DNA of 64,000 nucleotides, taken from Dyella sp. 2HG41-7 (GTDB lineage Bacteria; Pseudomonadota; Gammaproteobacteria; Xanthomonadales; Rhodanobacteraceae). The notes under the pieces are model-generated. The model worked only from the letters and a program-made list of their open reading frames with translations. It did not search any database and was not told where the DNA came from. Where the stretch lies: positions 1,612,001 to 1,676,000 of the forward strand of contig NZ_JAJEJV010000004.1 of assembly GCF_021390675.1 (NCBI RefSeq), in the 5' to 3' direction. The number at the start of each line of letters is the position of its first letter. The first letter of the stretch is position 1. The position numbers and the translations under genes were made by a program. Below are positions 9,127 to 18,267 of this stretch, piece after piece.

Positions 9127-9392
9127 GGGCCTGTTCGCACTATTTGCGTAGCCCGCGTTGTCGATGAGTGGCCGCTAGGTGGTAGTGCGTGGTGCCGGCT
9201 TGACTGGCTGTCAAGCCAAGCCGCGCGCTGCCGCATGGCGGCCACTCATCGACAACCCGAAGGGCCGGGTCTGTTTGCACGCCATCCGGCGTCATCGCTC
9301 AGTCGTGTACGGACGTACACTCCCTCGCTCTTCCTTGGCTGGCGCGTAAACAGCTCCCGGCGCGGGCCACGCAAATAGTGCGAACAGGCCCC
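9127..9392. mobile_element. MITE-like nested inverted-repeat element
   Basis: The outer arms are 31 bases each, 9127-9157 and 9361-9391, complementary except for one position, and begin GGGCCTGTTCGCACTATTTG. Inside is a perfect 19-bp inverted repeat (9157-9175 with 9238-9256), and inside that an 8-bp hairpin, GGCTTGAC with GTCAAGCC, at 9197-9217. No protein-coding signal is convincing within it. The size, terminal inverted repeats and lack of a gene resemble a miniature inverted-repeat transposable element. No target duplication is obvious at the edges. It lies between liuC and the feo promoter. Confidence 0.6.
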
Positions 9393-9476
9393 AATGATTT
9401 GGCCTGCGAACGGGCGGATTGGACGTTAGCCCCTTGCTTTGGGCACCCCGCTGCACCATATGCGAAAAGAGGTTAC

Positions 9477-9495
9477 AATGCGAACCATTCTTATT
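9477..9495 (+). promoter_or_regulatory. Predicted Fur box upstream of feoA
   Basis: AATGCGAACCATTCTTATT reads as a 9-1-9 imperfect palindrome of the Fur type, close to the AATGAGAATCATTATTATT pattern with three differences by eye. It ends 16 bases before the feoA start, where bound Fur would block transcription when iron is plentiful. Prediction by inspection only. Confidence 0.55.
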
Positions 9496-9511
9496 TAGAA
9501 GCGTAACAACT

Positions 9512-9751
9512 GTGCGCCTGTCCGATTTGCCGAAAGGTGCGTCCGCTGTGGTTGAACGAGTCGAAGATGCCCATGCCAACGATCTGATCGCGCAACGCCT
9601 GCGCGACCTGGGTTTTGTCGCGGGCGAACGCGTGAAGCTGGTGGCGAGTGGTCCGGTGGGTGCGGACCCGTTGCTGATCCAGATCGGCTCGACGCGCTTT
9701 GCGTTGCGCCGCGCCGAAGCCGCGCGCGTCGCGGTGCAGGAGGTCGCATGA
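9512..9751 (+). CDS. feoA: Ferrous iron transport protein A
   Basis: A 79-residue FeoA protein, an SH3-like cytoplasmic partner of FeoB. Motifs are RLSDLPKGASAVV at the start, RLRDLGFVAGERVKLV in the middle (the usual LxxLGF turn), and DPLLIQIGSTRFALRR near the end. The GTG at 9512 is chosen because family proteins begin with this MRLSDL-type segment; the further in-frame region upstream falls in the promoter and the Fur box. It overlaps feoB by four bases (ATGA), so the two are translationally coupled. Confidence 0.9.
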   Translation: MRLSDLPKGASAVVERVEDAHANDLIAQRLRDLGFVAGERVKLVASGPVGADPLLIQIGSTRFALRRAEAARVAVQEVA

Positions 9752-11589
9752 GCGCCGGTTCTTTGCGCATCGCCCTGGTCGGCAATCCCAATTGCGGCAA
9801 GACGGCGCTGTTCAATCAGCTGACGGGCGGCCGCCAGAAAGTGGCGAATTACGCCGGCGTGACCGTCGAACGCAAAGAAGGTCGATTCACCGCGCCGTCC
9901 GGCCGCGTGATGCAGATTTTGGATCTGCCCGGCACGTACAGTTTCGACGCCGCCAGCCCCGACGAGCAAATCACCCGCGACGTGCTGGAAGGCAACTATC
10001 CCGGCGAAGCGGCGCCCGATCTGATCATCTGCGTGGCCGATGCGACGAATTTGCGTTTGCATCTGCGCTTCGTACTGGAAGTGAAACGCCTCGGTCGTCC
10101 CGTGGTGCTTGCGTTGAACATGATGGACGCGGCGCGCCATCGCGGCATCGTTATCGATGTGCCGAAACTGCAGCGACGTCTCGGCATTCCGGTGGTGGAA
10201 ACCATCGCGGTGAAACGCGGCGGCACGCGCGCCTTGGTCGAACGTGTCGACGGCGATTTGCCAGATGCGCCGGTCGCCTTGCCCGACGATCCCGAAAGCC
10301 GCGCCAGCTTGCACGATGAAGTGCGTCAGCTGCTGGCGGAAACGGTCGCCATGCCGCGCGCTACCGCGCGCATCGACGACGCGCTCGACCGCTGGGCGTT
10401 GCATCCGGTATTCGGCTTGCTGACCTTGGCCTTGGTGATGTTTCTCGTGTTCCAGGCGGTGTACGCCTCGGGCAAGCCGATGAGCGATCTGATCGGTCAA
10501 GGGTTCGCGTGGCTCGGCGCGCACGTGGCGACCGTGTTGCCGGAAGGTCCGCTGCAAGGTCTGGTGGTCAACGGTTTGTTCGGCGGCATCGGCACGGTGC
10601 TCGGATTTTTGCCCGTGATCCTGGTGTTGTTCTTCTTCATTCTGATGCTGGAAGAATCGGGTTACCTACCGCGCGCCGCGTTCCTGCTCGACCGATTGAT
10701 GGTGTCGGTGGGATTGACCGGGCGTTCGTTTATTCCGTTGTTGTCGAGTTTCGCGTGCGCGATTCCCGGCATCATGGGTACGCGCAGCATCACCGATCCG
10801 CGCGATCGTCTCGCGACCATTCTCGTCGCGCCTTTGATGACGTGCTCGGCGCGCTTGCCGGTGTACGCATTGCTGATCGGCGCATTTATTCCGACGCGTC
10901 GCGTGTTGGGCATTTTCAATCTGCAAGGCGTGGTGTTGTTCGCCCTGTATGTGGCGGGCATCGCCGGCGCGATGGCGGTGGGCTGGGTCATCAAGCGCGT
11001 TCGCCGCGATAAGAGCGAACACGCGTTGCTAATGGAACTGCCTTCGTATCGCTTGCCCAGAGTGCGCGACGTCGCCATCGGTTTGTGGGAACGCGGCGCG
11101 ATCTTTCTCAAGCGCCTCACGGGTGTGATTCTGGCGTTGACGGTGTTGATGTGGTTTATCTCCACCTTCCCGGCGCCGCCCGCAGGTGCGATCGGTCCGG
11201 CCATCAATTACAGCTTTGCCGGTTATCTCGGCAGATTCCTGCAGCACATCTTTGCGCCGTTGGGTTTTAACTGGCAGATCAGTTTGTCGCTGATTCCCGC
11301 GTTCGCCGCGCGCGAAACGGCGGTGGCGACGCTGGCGACCGTCTACGCGGTCAGTGGCGACGCGGCGCAGGGCGGTCTCGCGCATGCGCTGACCGGAAAC
11401 TTCTCGCTGGCCACGGCGTTGTCGTTGCTGGTGTGGTTTGCGTTTGCGCCGCAATGCATGTCCACGCTGGCGGTGATTCGTCGCGAAACCAATTCGTGGC
11501 GCAATGTAGCGATCTCGTTCAGCTACATGTTTGTCGTGGCTTACGCGGCGTCGCTGATCACGTATCAAGTCGCGAGGTTGTTCGTGTGA
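9748..11589 (+). CDS. feoB: Ferrous iron transporter FeoB
   Basis: A 613-residue FeoB: an N-terminal G domain with G1 GNPNCGKT (12-19), G3 DLPG (59-62) and G4 NMMD (124-127), then a helical linker and a polytopic membrane part with Gate repeats such as FIPLLSSFACAIPGIMGTR and AFAARETAVATLATVYA. It imports Fe(II) across the inner membrane. It is shorter than the E. coli protein (about 770 residues), a compact form common in some lineages; the shortening is mainly in the C-terminal membrane segments. It starts with an ATGA overlap with feoA, and its stop overlaps the next start as GTGA. Confidence 0.95.
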   Translation: MSAGSLRIALVGNPNCGKTALFNQLTGGRQKVANYAGVTVERKEGRFTAPSGRVMQILDLPGTYSFDAASPDEQITRDVLEGNYPGEAAPDLIICVADATNLRLHLRFVLEVKRLGRPVVLALNMMDAARHRGIVIDVPKLQRRLGIPVVETIAVKRGGTRALVERVDGDLPDAPVALPDDPESRASLHDEVRQLLAETVAMPRATARIDDALDRWALHPVFGLLTLALVMFLVFQAVYASGKPMSDLIGQGFAWLGAHVATVLPEGPLQGLVVNGLFGGIGTVLGFLPVILVLFFFILMLEESGYLPRAAFLLDRLMVSVGLTGRSFIPLLSSFACAIPGIMGTRSITDPRDRLATILVAPLMTCSARLPVYALLIGAFIPTRRVLGIFNLQGVVLFALYVAGIAGAMAVGWVIKRVRRDKSEHALLMELPSYRLPRVRDVAIGLWERGAIFLKRLTGVILALTVLMWFISTFPAPPAGAIGPAINYSFAGYLGRFLQHIFAPLGFNWQISLSLIPAFAARETAVATLATVYAVSGDAAQGGLAHALTGNFSLATALSLLVWFAFAPQCMSTLAVIRRETNSWRNVAISFSYMFVVAYAASLITYQVARLFV

Positions 11590-11888
11590 GCACGAGTTTG
11601 CTGGTTCAATACGTGGTGATCGGGCTGGTCGTGTCGATCAGCGCGTTGGTCGCGTTTCGCAAGCTGGCGCCGCAACTCACCAATCGTTGGCTTGCCGCGG
11701 CGTCGATTCATTTCGCCCGACCTGGGCACGCGGCATGGGTTCGTTCGTTCGGTCGCCATTTGCAGCCGAAACAAGCCACCGGCAATTGCAGCGACGGTTG
11801 CAGCACCTGCGGTGCGTGCGGCCCGAAACCGCCGGCCAGCGCGCATCGCGACGCCGTGCCGTTGCATTTCCGTCCGCGACAACACTGA
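11586..11888 (+). CDS. Small FeoB-associated cysteine-cluster membrane protein (DUF6587-like)
   Basis: A 100-residue protein with one N-terminal transmembrane helix (LLVQYVVIGLVVSISALVAF), a basic middle, and a cysteine cluster CSDGCSTCGACG near the C-terminus. The GTG at 11586 overlaps the feoB stop as GTGA, so it is the third gene of the feo operon. The position matches FeoC or other small Feo accessory proteins, but the sequence is not the winged-helix FeoC. The four closely spaced cysteines suggest metal or Fe-S binding; this is inference. DUF6587 is my best family match from memory. Confidence 0.72.
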   Translation: MSTSLLVQYVVIGLVVSISALVAFRKLAPQLTNRWLAAASIHFARPGHAAWVRSFGRHLQPKQATGNCSDGCSTCGACGPKPPASAHRDAVPLHFRPRQH

Positions 11889-11967
11889 ACCTCTGCAGTG
11901 CGCGCGAACTGCTCCCCCTCGGCGTCCCGAGAGGGAACAGATCATTAGCGAATAACCGCCGCATCGA

Positions 11968-12984
11968 TTACCAGGGCGTACCGCCCGCGTAGTCGTTGCT
12001 GATGGTCGTTTCGAGCTGTTGCATGATGCTTGCGTTGGTTGTGGTCAAACCGAGTTCGCGATTCTCCGTCAATGATGCGCTGGAGAAATTTTCCGAACCT
12101 ACGAACGCCACGGCTGACGTCTGGCCATAGTCGGCCAAGATCGCCTTAGCGTGAATATAGAAACCCGTGCTGGTGTCGGGATACGTGCTCACGTTGCAGC
12201 CAGCGTTGGTCAGCGTGTCGAATTCGCTGGCGTAATCGTTGTTGTCGTTGACCATGGCGATCTGCACGCTCACGCCGTTTGTGCAGGCGTTCGCCAAGGC
12301 ATTGACGATGGCGCTGTCGCTCATCTCCTCGTTTTCCACCAACAGACTGTACTTAGCGTTGTTGATGATGTTGAGCAAGGACGTCTGCGCATTGGTAGGG
12401 CTCCACACCAGATCGTCACCGACCGGCGGAGTCACCGTGCTGTGTGCGTAATCCTTGGCGAACGTGCTTTCGATAGCGGTGATGTCGTTGGCATCGTTTT
12501 CGATCACCGCGTAGTCGCGGCTGGTGCTGTAGTAACGGCTCGTCAGGTTGAGGGTCATGATCGCGGTTTGCGCGTTCGACGTGCCCGCGTCGATGGTGAT
12601 CGTTTTCTGATGCGTGGCGTGATACTTCGTGTACGCCCACACCACGCTCGCGCCGCAGCTATGGAGCTGGTTGTAAGCGGCCGTGTTGTTGCTCTTCTCC
12701 AGGTTCACGTCCAGGATCACGCGCACCTTCACGCCGCGAGCGACGGCACTGCACAGGTCGTTCTGCGCGGTAGTGTCCTGCAGCTCGTACATCGTCATAT
12801 CGAGCGTCGACTTGGCGGCGTTGATCAGGCTGTAGATCGAGGTGAGTCCTTGATCGGGCTCGATCACCAGCGTCTGCGTGCCTTGCGCGCTTGCCGTCGA
12901 GGCGATACCGAACGCACAAGCGACTGCCAAGGCGGTAGACAGAGCGGTTTTCGCAACGTTAGAACGTTCACTATGGTTTTTCAT
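11968..12984 (-). CDS. Secreted phospholipase D-like protein
   Basis: A 338-residue exported protein. The signal peptide spans about residues 1-33 (cleavage after ASA). Two HKD motifs follow: HQKTITID (H125, K127, D132) and HAKAILAD (H278, K280, D285), each followed by the usual asparagine/serine-rich stretch (TLNLTSRYY; GSENFSSASL). This duplicated arrangement is the catalytic architecture of the PLD superfamily, whose members hydrolyse phosphodiesters in lipids or nucleic acids. The ATG at 12984 has AAGGAT upstream and starts the signal peptide. It converges on the feo operon. Substrate unknown; extracellular lipid or DNA are both possible. Confidence 0.87.
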   Translation of the reverse strand: MKNHSERSNVAKTALSTALAVACAFGIASTASAQGTQTLVIEPDQGLTSIYSLINAAKSTLDMTMYELQDTTAQNDLCSAVARGVKVRVILDVNLEKSNNTAAYNQLHSCGASVVWAYTKYHATHQKTITIDAGTSNAQTAIMTLNLTSRYYSTSRDYAVIENDANDITAIESTFAKDYAHSTVTPPVGDDLVWSPTNAQTSLLNIINNAKYSLLVENEEMSDSAIVNALANACTNGVSVQIAMVNDNNDYASEFDTLTNAGCNVSTYPDTSTGFYIHAKAILADYGQTSAVAFVGSENFSSASLTENRELGLTTTNASIMQQLETTISNDYAGGTPW

Positions 12985-13295
12985 GACTTGATCCTTGTGT
13001 CCAGTTGGATGGAGACGCATTCCCTGCGCTGATCCGCAGCCGCGCTCCCTACGCGGCTTCTTCGGCTGGCCGGCGATGCCGGTTTTCCCCTTTAAACGCG
13101 ATGCGTTTGCAACGCAGCCGAAGGCGCGCATCTCAACGGGTGCGCATGACAAGAATCTTGCTGTCGCATGGCAGGCGGTACGCGTATTTAAGCTGCGTGC
13201 GCCTTCGTCACGAATGAGTGAACGCTAAGAAAAATAAGATCGATCAAAACGTGATGGGTGACTTGCGCGCATCTGACGAACGCTATGCTGCACGA
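12985..13295. other. Intergenic region upstream of the PLD-like gene
   Basis: About 310 bp between the PLD-like gene and the end of the J-protein gene. It must hold the PLD promoter. The half near 13200 is AT-richer, and no convincing coding sequence, terminator or repeat is seen. Confidence 0.5.
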
Positions 13296-14771
13296 TCAAC
13301 GACCGGCGAGTTTGGGGTGCACATAAGCGCGGTGCTGCCAGAAATCGACAAGCAAAATCGCGAATGTGACGATCGCCATAAAGGGAACAAACAAATCGGA
13401 CATGCCTTGCATGCGCGACAAGGCGCTTGTAGTGGCGATGCCGATCCAGACGATGGCGCGCGTCGAAGCGGTTATGCGCATGAGAAAATGATCTTTGTCG
13501 TTCGTGCGGCGTCTGAATTTTCGTATGGCGAATAGAAAGCTCACCACAACGATGGCGCCAGATAAAATCGGTGCGCCCAATGCGGGCAAAATCAAACCAA
13601 ACACGCACAACGCCGGAATGGCGAGGCGTTTGAGCCACGGACGGCGAGTGGGTGCGTACTCCGGCATGCCTTGCCAGCGATCGAACCACACGCTTCCGAT
13701 GTAGAGCAGCCAAATGCCGAAGACGCAGGCCACTGTCGCCGCGAAAACTACCGTCACGCGCTCTGCCGAAACATCGATTTGGGATGTCGACTCGGGCGGA
13801 AACGCCTTCATCAGAAAATAAACGGTCGACACACCGGTAGCGATGAGCAACGCTTTGATGAGCATCCGAATCGAATCGACCGCAAATCGGGCCTGGGTCA
13901 TCGGGCCGTTTTTTTCCGTCGCCTGATACCAGAATTGCGCGTGATGCCGATCGATCGAAGGTGGCAGTTCCTGGAAGCCGCCAGGGCCCAGCAACGCGCG
14001 GACCAGCTTGCCGATTTCATGTCGGCGGCCCCAAAGCAACGACGCGATCAGTGCGCGGGGCCACGCGAACGGGCGCTGCAAAAACGCGATATCTTTCGCA
14101 AGGTAGGCGACGTCCGGCTTGCTGCCGGATTGCTTGCCGATCCGTTGTGCAAGCGCGGGATAATTGGCGGGGACCAACTCCCATTGGATCATCTGCTTGA
14201 TGCGCAGCTTTTGCAGCGCGATCGGGTCGATGCCCGAGAGCACGTGGTCCAGATCGAAAAAATCGAGCAACGTATCCAGGCGGTCGGGAGCCATCGCGCG
14301 CGGTTTCTGGAATAAACGCTGCAGCACCAGATGACCAACGTGTTGCTTAACCTGGATGGACCAGAACTCTTGGCGACTTTGCAACCACTGGCGCAAAGCG
14401 TCCGGGTTCTCCGCTTCCGCGGCGATTTGAATGACGTCGTTGGCCAGCGCGTTGAAGTCCACTCGGGGCGCCGTGACGGTCGCAGCAGGCGCCTGGGTGG
14501 ATGGTGCTGGCGCGTGCGTCGAAACGGGTGCTTCGGCGGGCGACTGCGTAGTTTCTTGATGCGCGCGCGTCACGGTCGCAGTTTGTTCCGGCGCCGGGGA
14601 GGGACGTGCGTTCGCGTGCGCGAGCGCCGTTTTGTATGCGGCGTGCAGTTGCTGAAAGGCTTGCGGATCGTCGTCCGGGCGCGTCGTTTTCAGCAAGCGC
14701 GCATAAGCGCGTTTCACGGATGCGGCATCCGCATCCGGCCGGAGTCCGAGCAACTCGAACGCGCCCTTCAA
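13296..14771 (-). CDS. Membrane-anchored J-domain-like protein, partner of HscC
   Basis: A 491-residue protein. Residues 1-50 form a J-like domain (FELLGLRPDADAASVKRAYARLL), but the invariant HPD is replaced by RPD at 31-33 in KTTRPDDDPQAF. An alanine/proline-rich linker follows, then a cytoplasmic middle and four or five C-terminal hydrophobic helices. This matches the DjlB/DjlC class of E. coli, which serve the Hsp70 HscC. The TTG at 14771 is preferred: it overlaps the hscC stop (TTGA) and has GGAG eight bases upstream. An ATG at 14876 would add 35 residues and overlap hscC by over 100 bp. Partner role is inferred from coupling and class. Confidence 0.78.
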   Translation of the reverse strand: MKGAFELLGLRPDADAASVKRAYARLLKTTRPDDDPQAFQQLHAAYKTALAHANARPSPAPEQTATVTRAHQETTQSPAEAPVSTHAPAPSTQAPAATVTAPRVDFNALANDVIQIAAEAENPDALRQWLQSRQEFWSIQVKQHVGHLVLQRLFQKPRAMAPDRLDTLLDFFDLDHVLSGIDPIALQKLRIKQMIQWELVPANYPALAQRIGKQSGSKPDVAYLAKDIAFLQRPFAWPRALIASLLWGRRHEIGKLVRALLGPGGFQELPPSIDRHHAQFWYQATEKNGPMTQARFAVDSIRMLIKALLIATGVSTVYFLMKAFPPESTSQIDVSAERVTVVFAATVACVFGIWLLYIGSVWFDRWQGMPEYAPTRRPWLKRLAIPALCVFGLILPALGAPILSGAIVVVSFLFAIRKFRRRTNDKDHFLMRITASTRAIVWIGIATTSALSRMQGMSDLFVPFMAIVTFAILLVDFWQHRAYVHPKLAGR

Positions 14772-16459
14772 AGCTGGGTCTCCAGCGAATCCAATGCGCC
14801 GCTGAAATTTTGGCGGTGCTCCTGGATCAGGCGATGGTCCTGCGTTTCCAGTATTTGCCGAAAATGCGTGATCCATTGCTGGAGCACATCCCGAGCCGAA
14901 AGATGCTCTTCGAACAAACGCTCGGCGCGGGCTAGCAGGGCGATGTTTTCCTGTTTCGAACGCGGATGGATTTTCAGTTCCGACAATGCAGCCAAGCGCG
15001 TGCGAATGTCATCGTCGCTAAGCATGCCGGGGTTCTGCTGCAATACGATCTCATGACGAAAGCCGCTGATCTTGGGTGTGGCCTCCACTTGCAGCACGCC
15101 ATTGATGTCGTACGTGAAGCGAACCATGACTTCGTTTTGCTGGATGGACAATGTTGGATTCAACGGAATATCCAGCTCGCCGAGCTTGATATTGTTTTCC
15201 ACCATCGGGTTTTCGCCCTGATAAATCTGCAACGTCAGTTTGGTTTGTCGTTCGCTTATCGGGTAATAGCTGCTTTCCCGACTGATCGGCACCACACTGT
15301 TGCGCTGAATGACCGGCGAAAAGATCCCGTGCTGTACATGCCCTTGCTCGCCGCGTTGGCTTACGTCGATGCCTAACGTGTAAGGGCAAACATCGGTAAG
15401 GATCACTTCGTCCAGCTTCGCATTGCGACTCTTCAAGCCGGCAGCAACGCAGGCGCCAAACGCGATGGCTTCGTCGGGATTGACATGGCGCAACGGCAAC
15501 TTGCCGAACATGCGTGCGATCAATCTGGAAATCAGCGGCATGCGGCTCGCGCCGCCGACCAGTACGATTTCGTCGAGCTGCTCGGGCCGCAAATGCGCAT
15601 CGCGAAGAGCCCGTTCCAGCGGCATGCGCATGCGTTGCAGCAGCGGATCGGCCAAGTGCGCAAAGCGTTCTTGATCGATGTGCCACGCAATATCGTGCTT
15701 GCCGATTAGACCTTCGATGCGGACTTCCAGCTGTTGGCTCAGCGTGCGCTTGGCAAGCTCCAGCTTGCGACGCAGCAAGCCTCGCTCGACGGGTGAAAAA
15801 TCGTCGCCGCGCAATTTCAGATCGCCGAGGCAGGCCGTTTGCAAGGCGTCGAGAAAATCTTCGCCGCCGAGATAATTGTCGCCGGCACTGGCGTGCACTT
15901 CGACCACACCCTCGAACATTTCAAGCACCGACACGTCGAACGTGCCGCCGCCGAGATCGAAGATAAGAAAACGGCTGCCTTCCTTGCGTTCCTGCAATCC
16001 GTACGCGAGTGCCGCTGCCGTGGGTTCGTTGATCAGGCGCTCGACCCGGATGCCGGCCAGTTCGCCTGCCGCGCGCGTGGCTTTGCGTTGCGCGTCGGAG
16101 AAATAGGCGGGCACGCTGATCACCGCTTCCCGGACTTTCTCCCCCAATGCGGCTTCGGCGTCGGCCAGCAACGAACGCAATACGAGCGCGGAAAGCTCCT
16201 CCGGACGGAATACGCGCGGACCCAACTGCGTTTCGCGCGCCGTGCCCATCCACCGCTTGAACGCGGCGACGCTGGCTTGGGGGTGGCTGATCAACCGATC
16301 TTGCGCGGCGGCGCCGACTAGCATATGGCCGTCGTCAGCGACGCTGACGACGGACGGAGTCAAAGTGTCGCCCAGCGCATTGCGGAAAAGTTTCGGACCT
16401 TCTTCGCTGTAATAGCCGATTAGCGAATGCGTGGTACCGAGATCGATGCCAACGATCAT
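14768..16459 (-). CDS. hscC: Hsp70-family chaperone HscC
   Basis: A 563-residue Hsp70. The ATPase domain carries MIVGIDLGTTHSLIGYY, VISVPAYFSDAQRKATR, FDLGGGTFDVSVLE and VLVGGASRMP; a shortened substrate-binding part follows (DICPYTLGIDV-like and VYQGEN-like segments). Length and wording follow E. coli HscC (about 556 residues) rather than DnaK (about 640), and the C-terminal lid is short. The ATG at 16459 gives the canonical N-terminus. The next gene is a J-like protein overlapping by four bases, as in hscC loci elsewhere. It sits between liuB and the PLD gene and has no known tie to leucine metabolism. Confidence 0.9.
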   Translation of the reverse strand: MIVGIDLGTTHSLIGYYSEEGPKLFRNALGDTLTPSVVSVADDGHMLVGAAAQDRLISHPQASVAAFKRWMGTARETQLGPRVFRPEELSALVLRSLLADAEAALGEKVREAVISVPAYFSDAQRKATRAAGELAGIRVERLINEPTAAALAYGLQERKEGSRFLIFDLGGGTFDVSVLEMFEGVVEVHASAGDNYLGGEDFLDALQTACLGDLKLRGDDFSPVERGLLRRKLELAKRTLSQQLEVRIEGLIGKHDIAWHIDQERFAHLADPLLQRMRMPLERALRDAHLRPEQLDEIVLVGGASRMPLISRLIARMFGKLPLRHVNPDEAIAFGACVAAGLKSRNAKLDEVILTDVCPYTLGIDVSQRGEQGHVQHGIFSPVIQRNSVVPISRESSYYPISERQTKLTLQIYQGENPMVENNIKLGELDIPLNPTLSIQQNEVMVRFTYDINGVLQVEATPKISGFRHEIVLQQNPGMLSDDDIRTRLAALSELKIHPRSKQENIALLARAERLFEEHLSARDVLQQWITHFRQILETQDHRLIQEHRQNFSGALDSLETQL

Positions 16460-16520
16460 GTGTTGCCCCCTGAAACGTCCTTGAGCCTCATGTCGCTCAT
16501 CGTTGAGCGACAGAGAAATA

Positions 16521-18128
16521 CTACATGCGGAATACGCCGTAACGCTGCGGTTCGATCGGCGCATTCAATGACGCGGAGATCGCGAGCCCCAACACGCGGC
16601 GCGTGTCGGCCGGATCGATAATGCCGTCGTCCCACAGGCGCGCGCTAGCGTAGTAGGGGTGGCCCTGGCGTTCGTATTGATCGCGAATCGGCGCCTTGAA
16701 CGCTTCTTCGCTTTCCGCGCTCCAGCTTTGACCGGCCGCTTCCATGCCGTCGCGTTTCACCGTCGCCAGCACGCTTGCAGCTTGTTCGCCGCCCATGACG
16801 CTGATGCGCGCGTTGGGCCACATCCACAAGAAACGTGCGCCGTAAGCGCGGCCGCACATTGCATAGTTGCCGGCGCCGAAGCTACCGCCGATCACGACGG
16901 TGAATTTCGGTACGTGCGAACACGCGACGGCGGTCACCATCTTCGCGCCGTCTTTCGCAATGCCGGCGTTCTCGTATTTCTTGCCGACCATGAAGCCGGT
17001 GATGTTCTGCAGAAATACCAGCGGCACGTTGCGCTGATTGCAAAGCTCGATAAAGTGCGCGCCCTTGAGCGCGGACTCGGAAAACAGAATGCCATTGTTG
17101 GCGACGATGCCGACGGGGTAGCCGTGGATGTGCGCGAACCCGCACACCAGCGTTTTGCCGTAGCGCGCTTTGAATTCGTGGAATTCGGAGCCGTCGACGA
17201 TACGCGCGATCACTTCGCGGATATCGAACGGACGGCGCGTGTCCTGCGGGATCACGCCATAGAGTTCTTCCGCCGCGTAACGCGGTTCCGCCGGCGGCTG
17301 CACGGCAAGCGGCATAGGTTTGGTGCGATTGAGGCTGGCAACGATATCGCGCGCGATCGACAGCGCATGGGTGTCGTTCTCGGCGAAATGATCGGCCACG
17401 CCCGAGGTGGAGGTGTGTACGTCCGCGCCGCCGAGCGCTTCGGCGTCTACCACTTCGCCGGTGGCCGCTTTCACCAGCGGCGGACCACCGAGGAAGATCG
17501 TGCCTTGTTCGCGCACGATGATGGTTTCGTCGCTCATTGCCGGCACATACGCGCCGCCGGCGGTGCACGAACCCATCACTACGGCGATCTGCGGAATGCC
17601 CAATCCCGACATGCGCGCCTGGTTGTAGAAGATGCGGCCGAAATGTTCCTTGTCCGGAAACACCTCGTCCTGCATGGGCAAGAAGGCGCCGCCGGAATCC
17701 ACCAGATAGATGCAGGGCAGGCGGTTTTCCAACGCCACTTCCTGGGCGCGCAAATGCTTCTTCACCGTCATCGGGAAATAGGTGCCGCCCTTGACGGTCG
17801 CGTCGTTGGCGACCACCACCACTTCCTTGCCATGCACGCGGCCGATACCGGTGATGATGCCGGCGGCGGGCGCCGCATCGTCATACATGCCGTGCGCCGC
17901 AAGCGGCGAAAGCTCCAGAAACGGCGAGCCGGGATCGAGCAGTGCGCGAATACGTTCGCGCGGCAGCAGCTTGCCGCGCGCGGTGTGCTTTTCGCGCGCC
18001 TTGGCGCCGCCACCTTCCGCGGTGCGCGACAGTTGCTGATGCAGGTCGTCGACCAGGGTGCGCAGTTGCGTGCTGCTTGCCTGAAACTCGGGCGAGCGGG
18101 GATCGATTTGCGAGAGGAGAGCGCTCAT
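16521..18128 (-). CDS. liuB: Methylcrotonyl-CoA carboxylase carboxyltransferase (beta) subunit
   Basis: A 535-residue carboxyltransferase. It opens [15 protein letters not shown], then [48 protein letters not shown] and [16 protein letters not shown], ending in [14 protein letters not shown]. The glycine-rich segments form the oxyanion and acyl-CoA sites. The start at 18128 aligns with the known N-terminus and length of LiuB (535 residues in Pseudomonas); an ATG six codons earlier has no better support. It transfers the carboxyl group from the biotin of LiuD (at 5614) to methylcrotonyl-CoA. The two subunit genes lie about 9 kb apart with unrelated genes between. Confidence 0.95.
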   Translation of the reverse strand: MSALLSQIDPRSPEFQASSTQLRTLVDDLHQQLSRTAEGGGAKAREKHTARGKLLPRERIRALLDPGSPFLELSPLAAHGMYDDAAPAAGIITGIGRVHGKEVVVVANDATVKGGTYFPMTVKKHLRAQEVALENRLPCIYLVDSGGAFLPMQDEVFPDKEHFGRIFYNQARMSGLGIPQIAVVMGSCTAGGAYVPAMSDETIIVREQGTIFLGGPPLVKAATGEVVDAEALGGADVHTSTSGVADHFAENDTHALSIARDIVASLNRTKPMPLAVQPPAEPRYAAEELYGVIPQDTRRPFDIREVIARIVDGSEFHEFKARYGKTLVCGFAHIHGYPVGIVANNGILFSESALKGAHFIELCNQRNVPLVFLQNITGFMVGKKYENAGIAKDGAKMVTAVACSHVPKFTVVIGGSFGAGNYAMCGRAYGARFLWMWPNARISVMGGEQAASVLATVKRDGMEAAGQSWSAESEEAFKAPIRDQYERQGHPYYASARLWDDGIIDPADTRRVLGLAISASLNAPIEPQRYGVFRM

Positions 18129-18212
18129 GGTGTCGGATGCAACCATCGGGGCAAACCGTGGATGATAGCCGGCCGGGTTGCCGATCTGTACCGAAGCTCT
18201 CGAGCTGTGCCC

Positions 18213-18246
18213 ATAAAAAAACCGGCCACCCGAAGGTGGCCGGTTT
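18213..18246 (-). terminator. Rho-independent terminator after the alanine-rich lipoprotein gene
   Basis: A 12-bp perfect stem (AAACCGGCCACC with GGTGGCCGGTTT) and a 4-base loop, followed on the minus strand by a run of T. It ends the transcript from 18654 and separates it from liuB. Confidence 0.88.
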
Positions 18247-18267
18247 CATGCAGCTTCGTACGAAGGA

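Noticed and set aside
9292-10557. Minus-strand frame across the feo promoter and feoB
   Set aside because: Antisense to feoA/feoB and through the inverted-repeat element; no domain recognised.
11889-11967. Possible terminator between feo operon and PLD gene (CTCGG / CCGAG)
   Set aside because: Stem of about five base pairs without a T-run; too weak to call.
14771-14876. ATG at 14876 as start of the J-protein
   Set aside because: Needs a 109-base overlap with hscC and lacks a ribosome site, whereas the TTG at 14771 is coupled and has GGAG.
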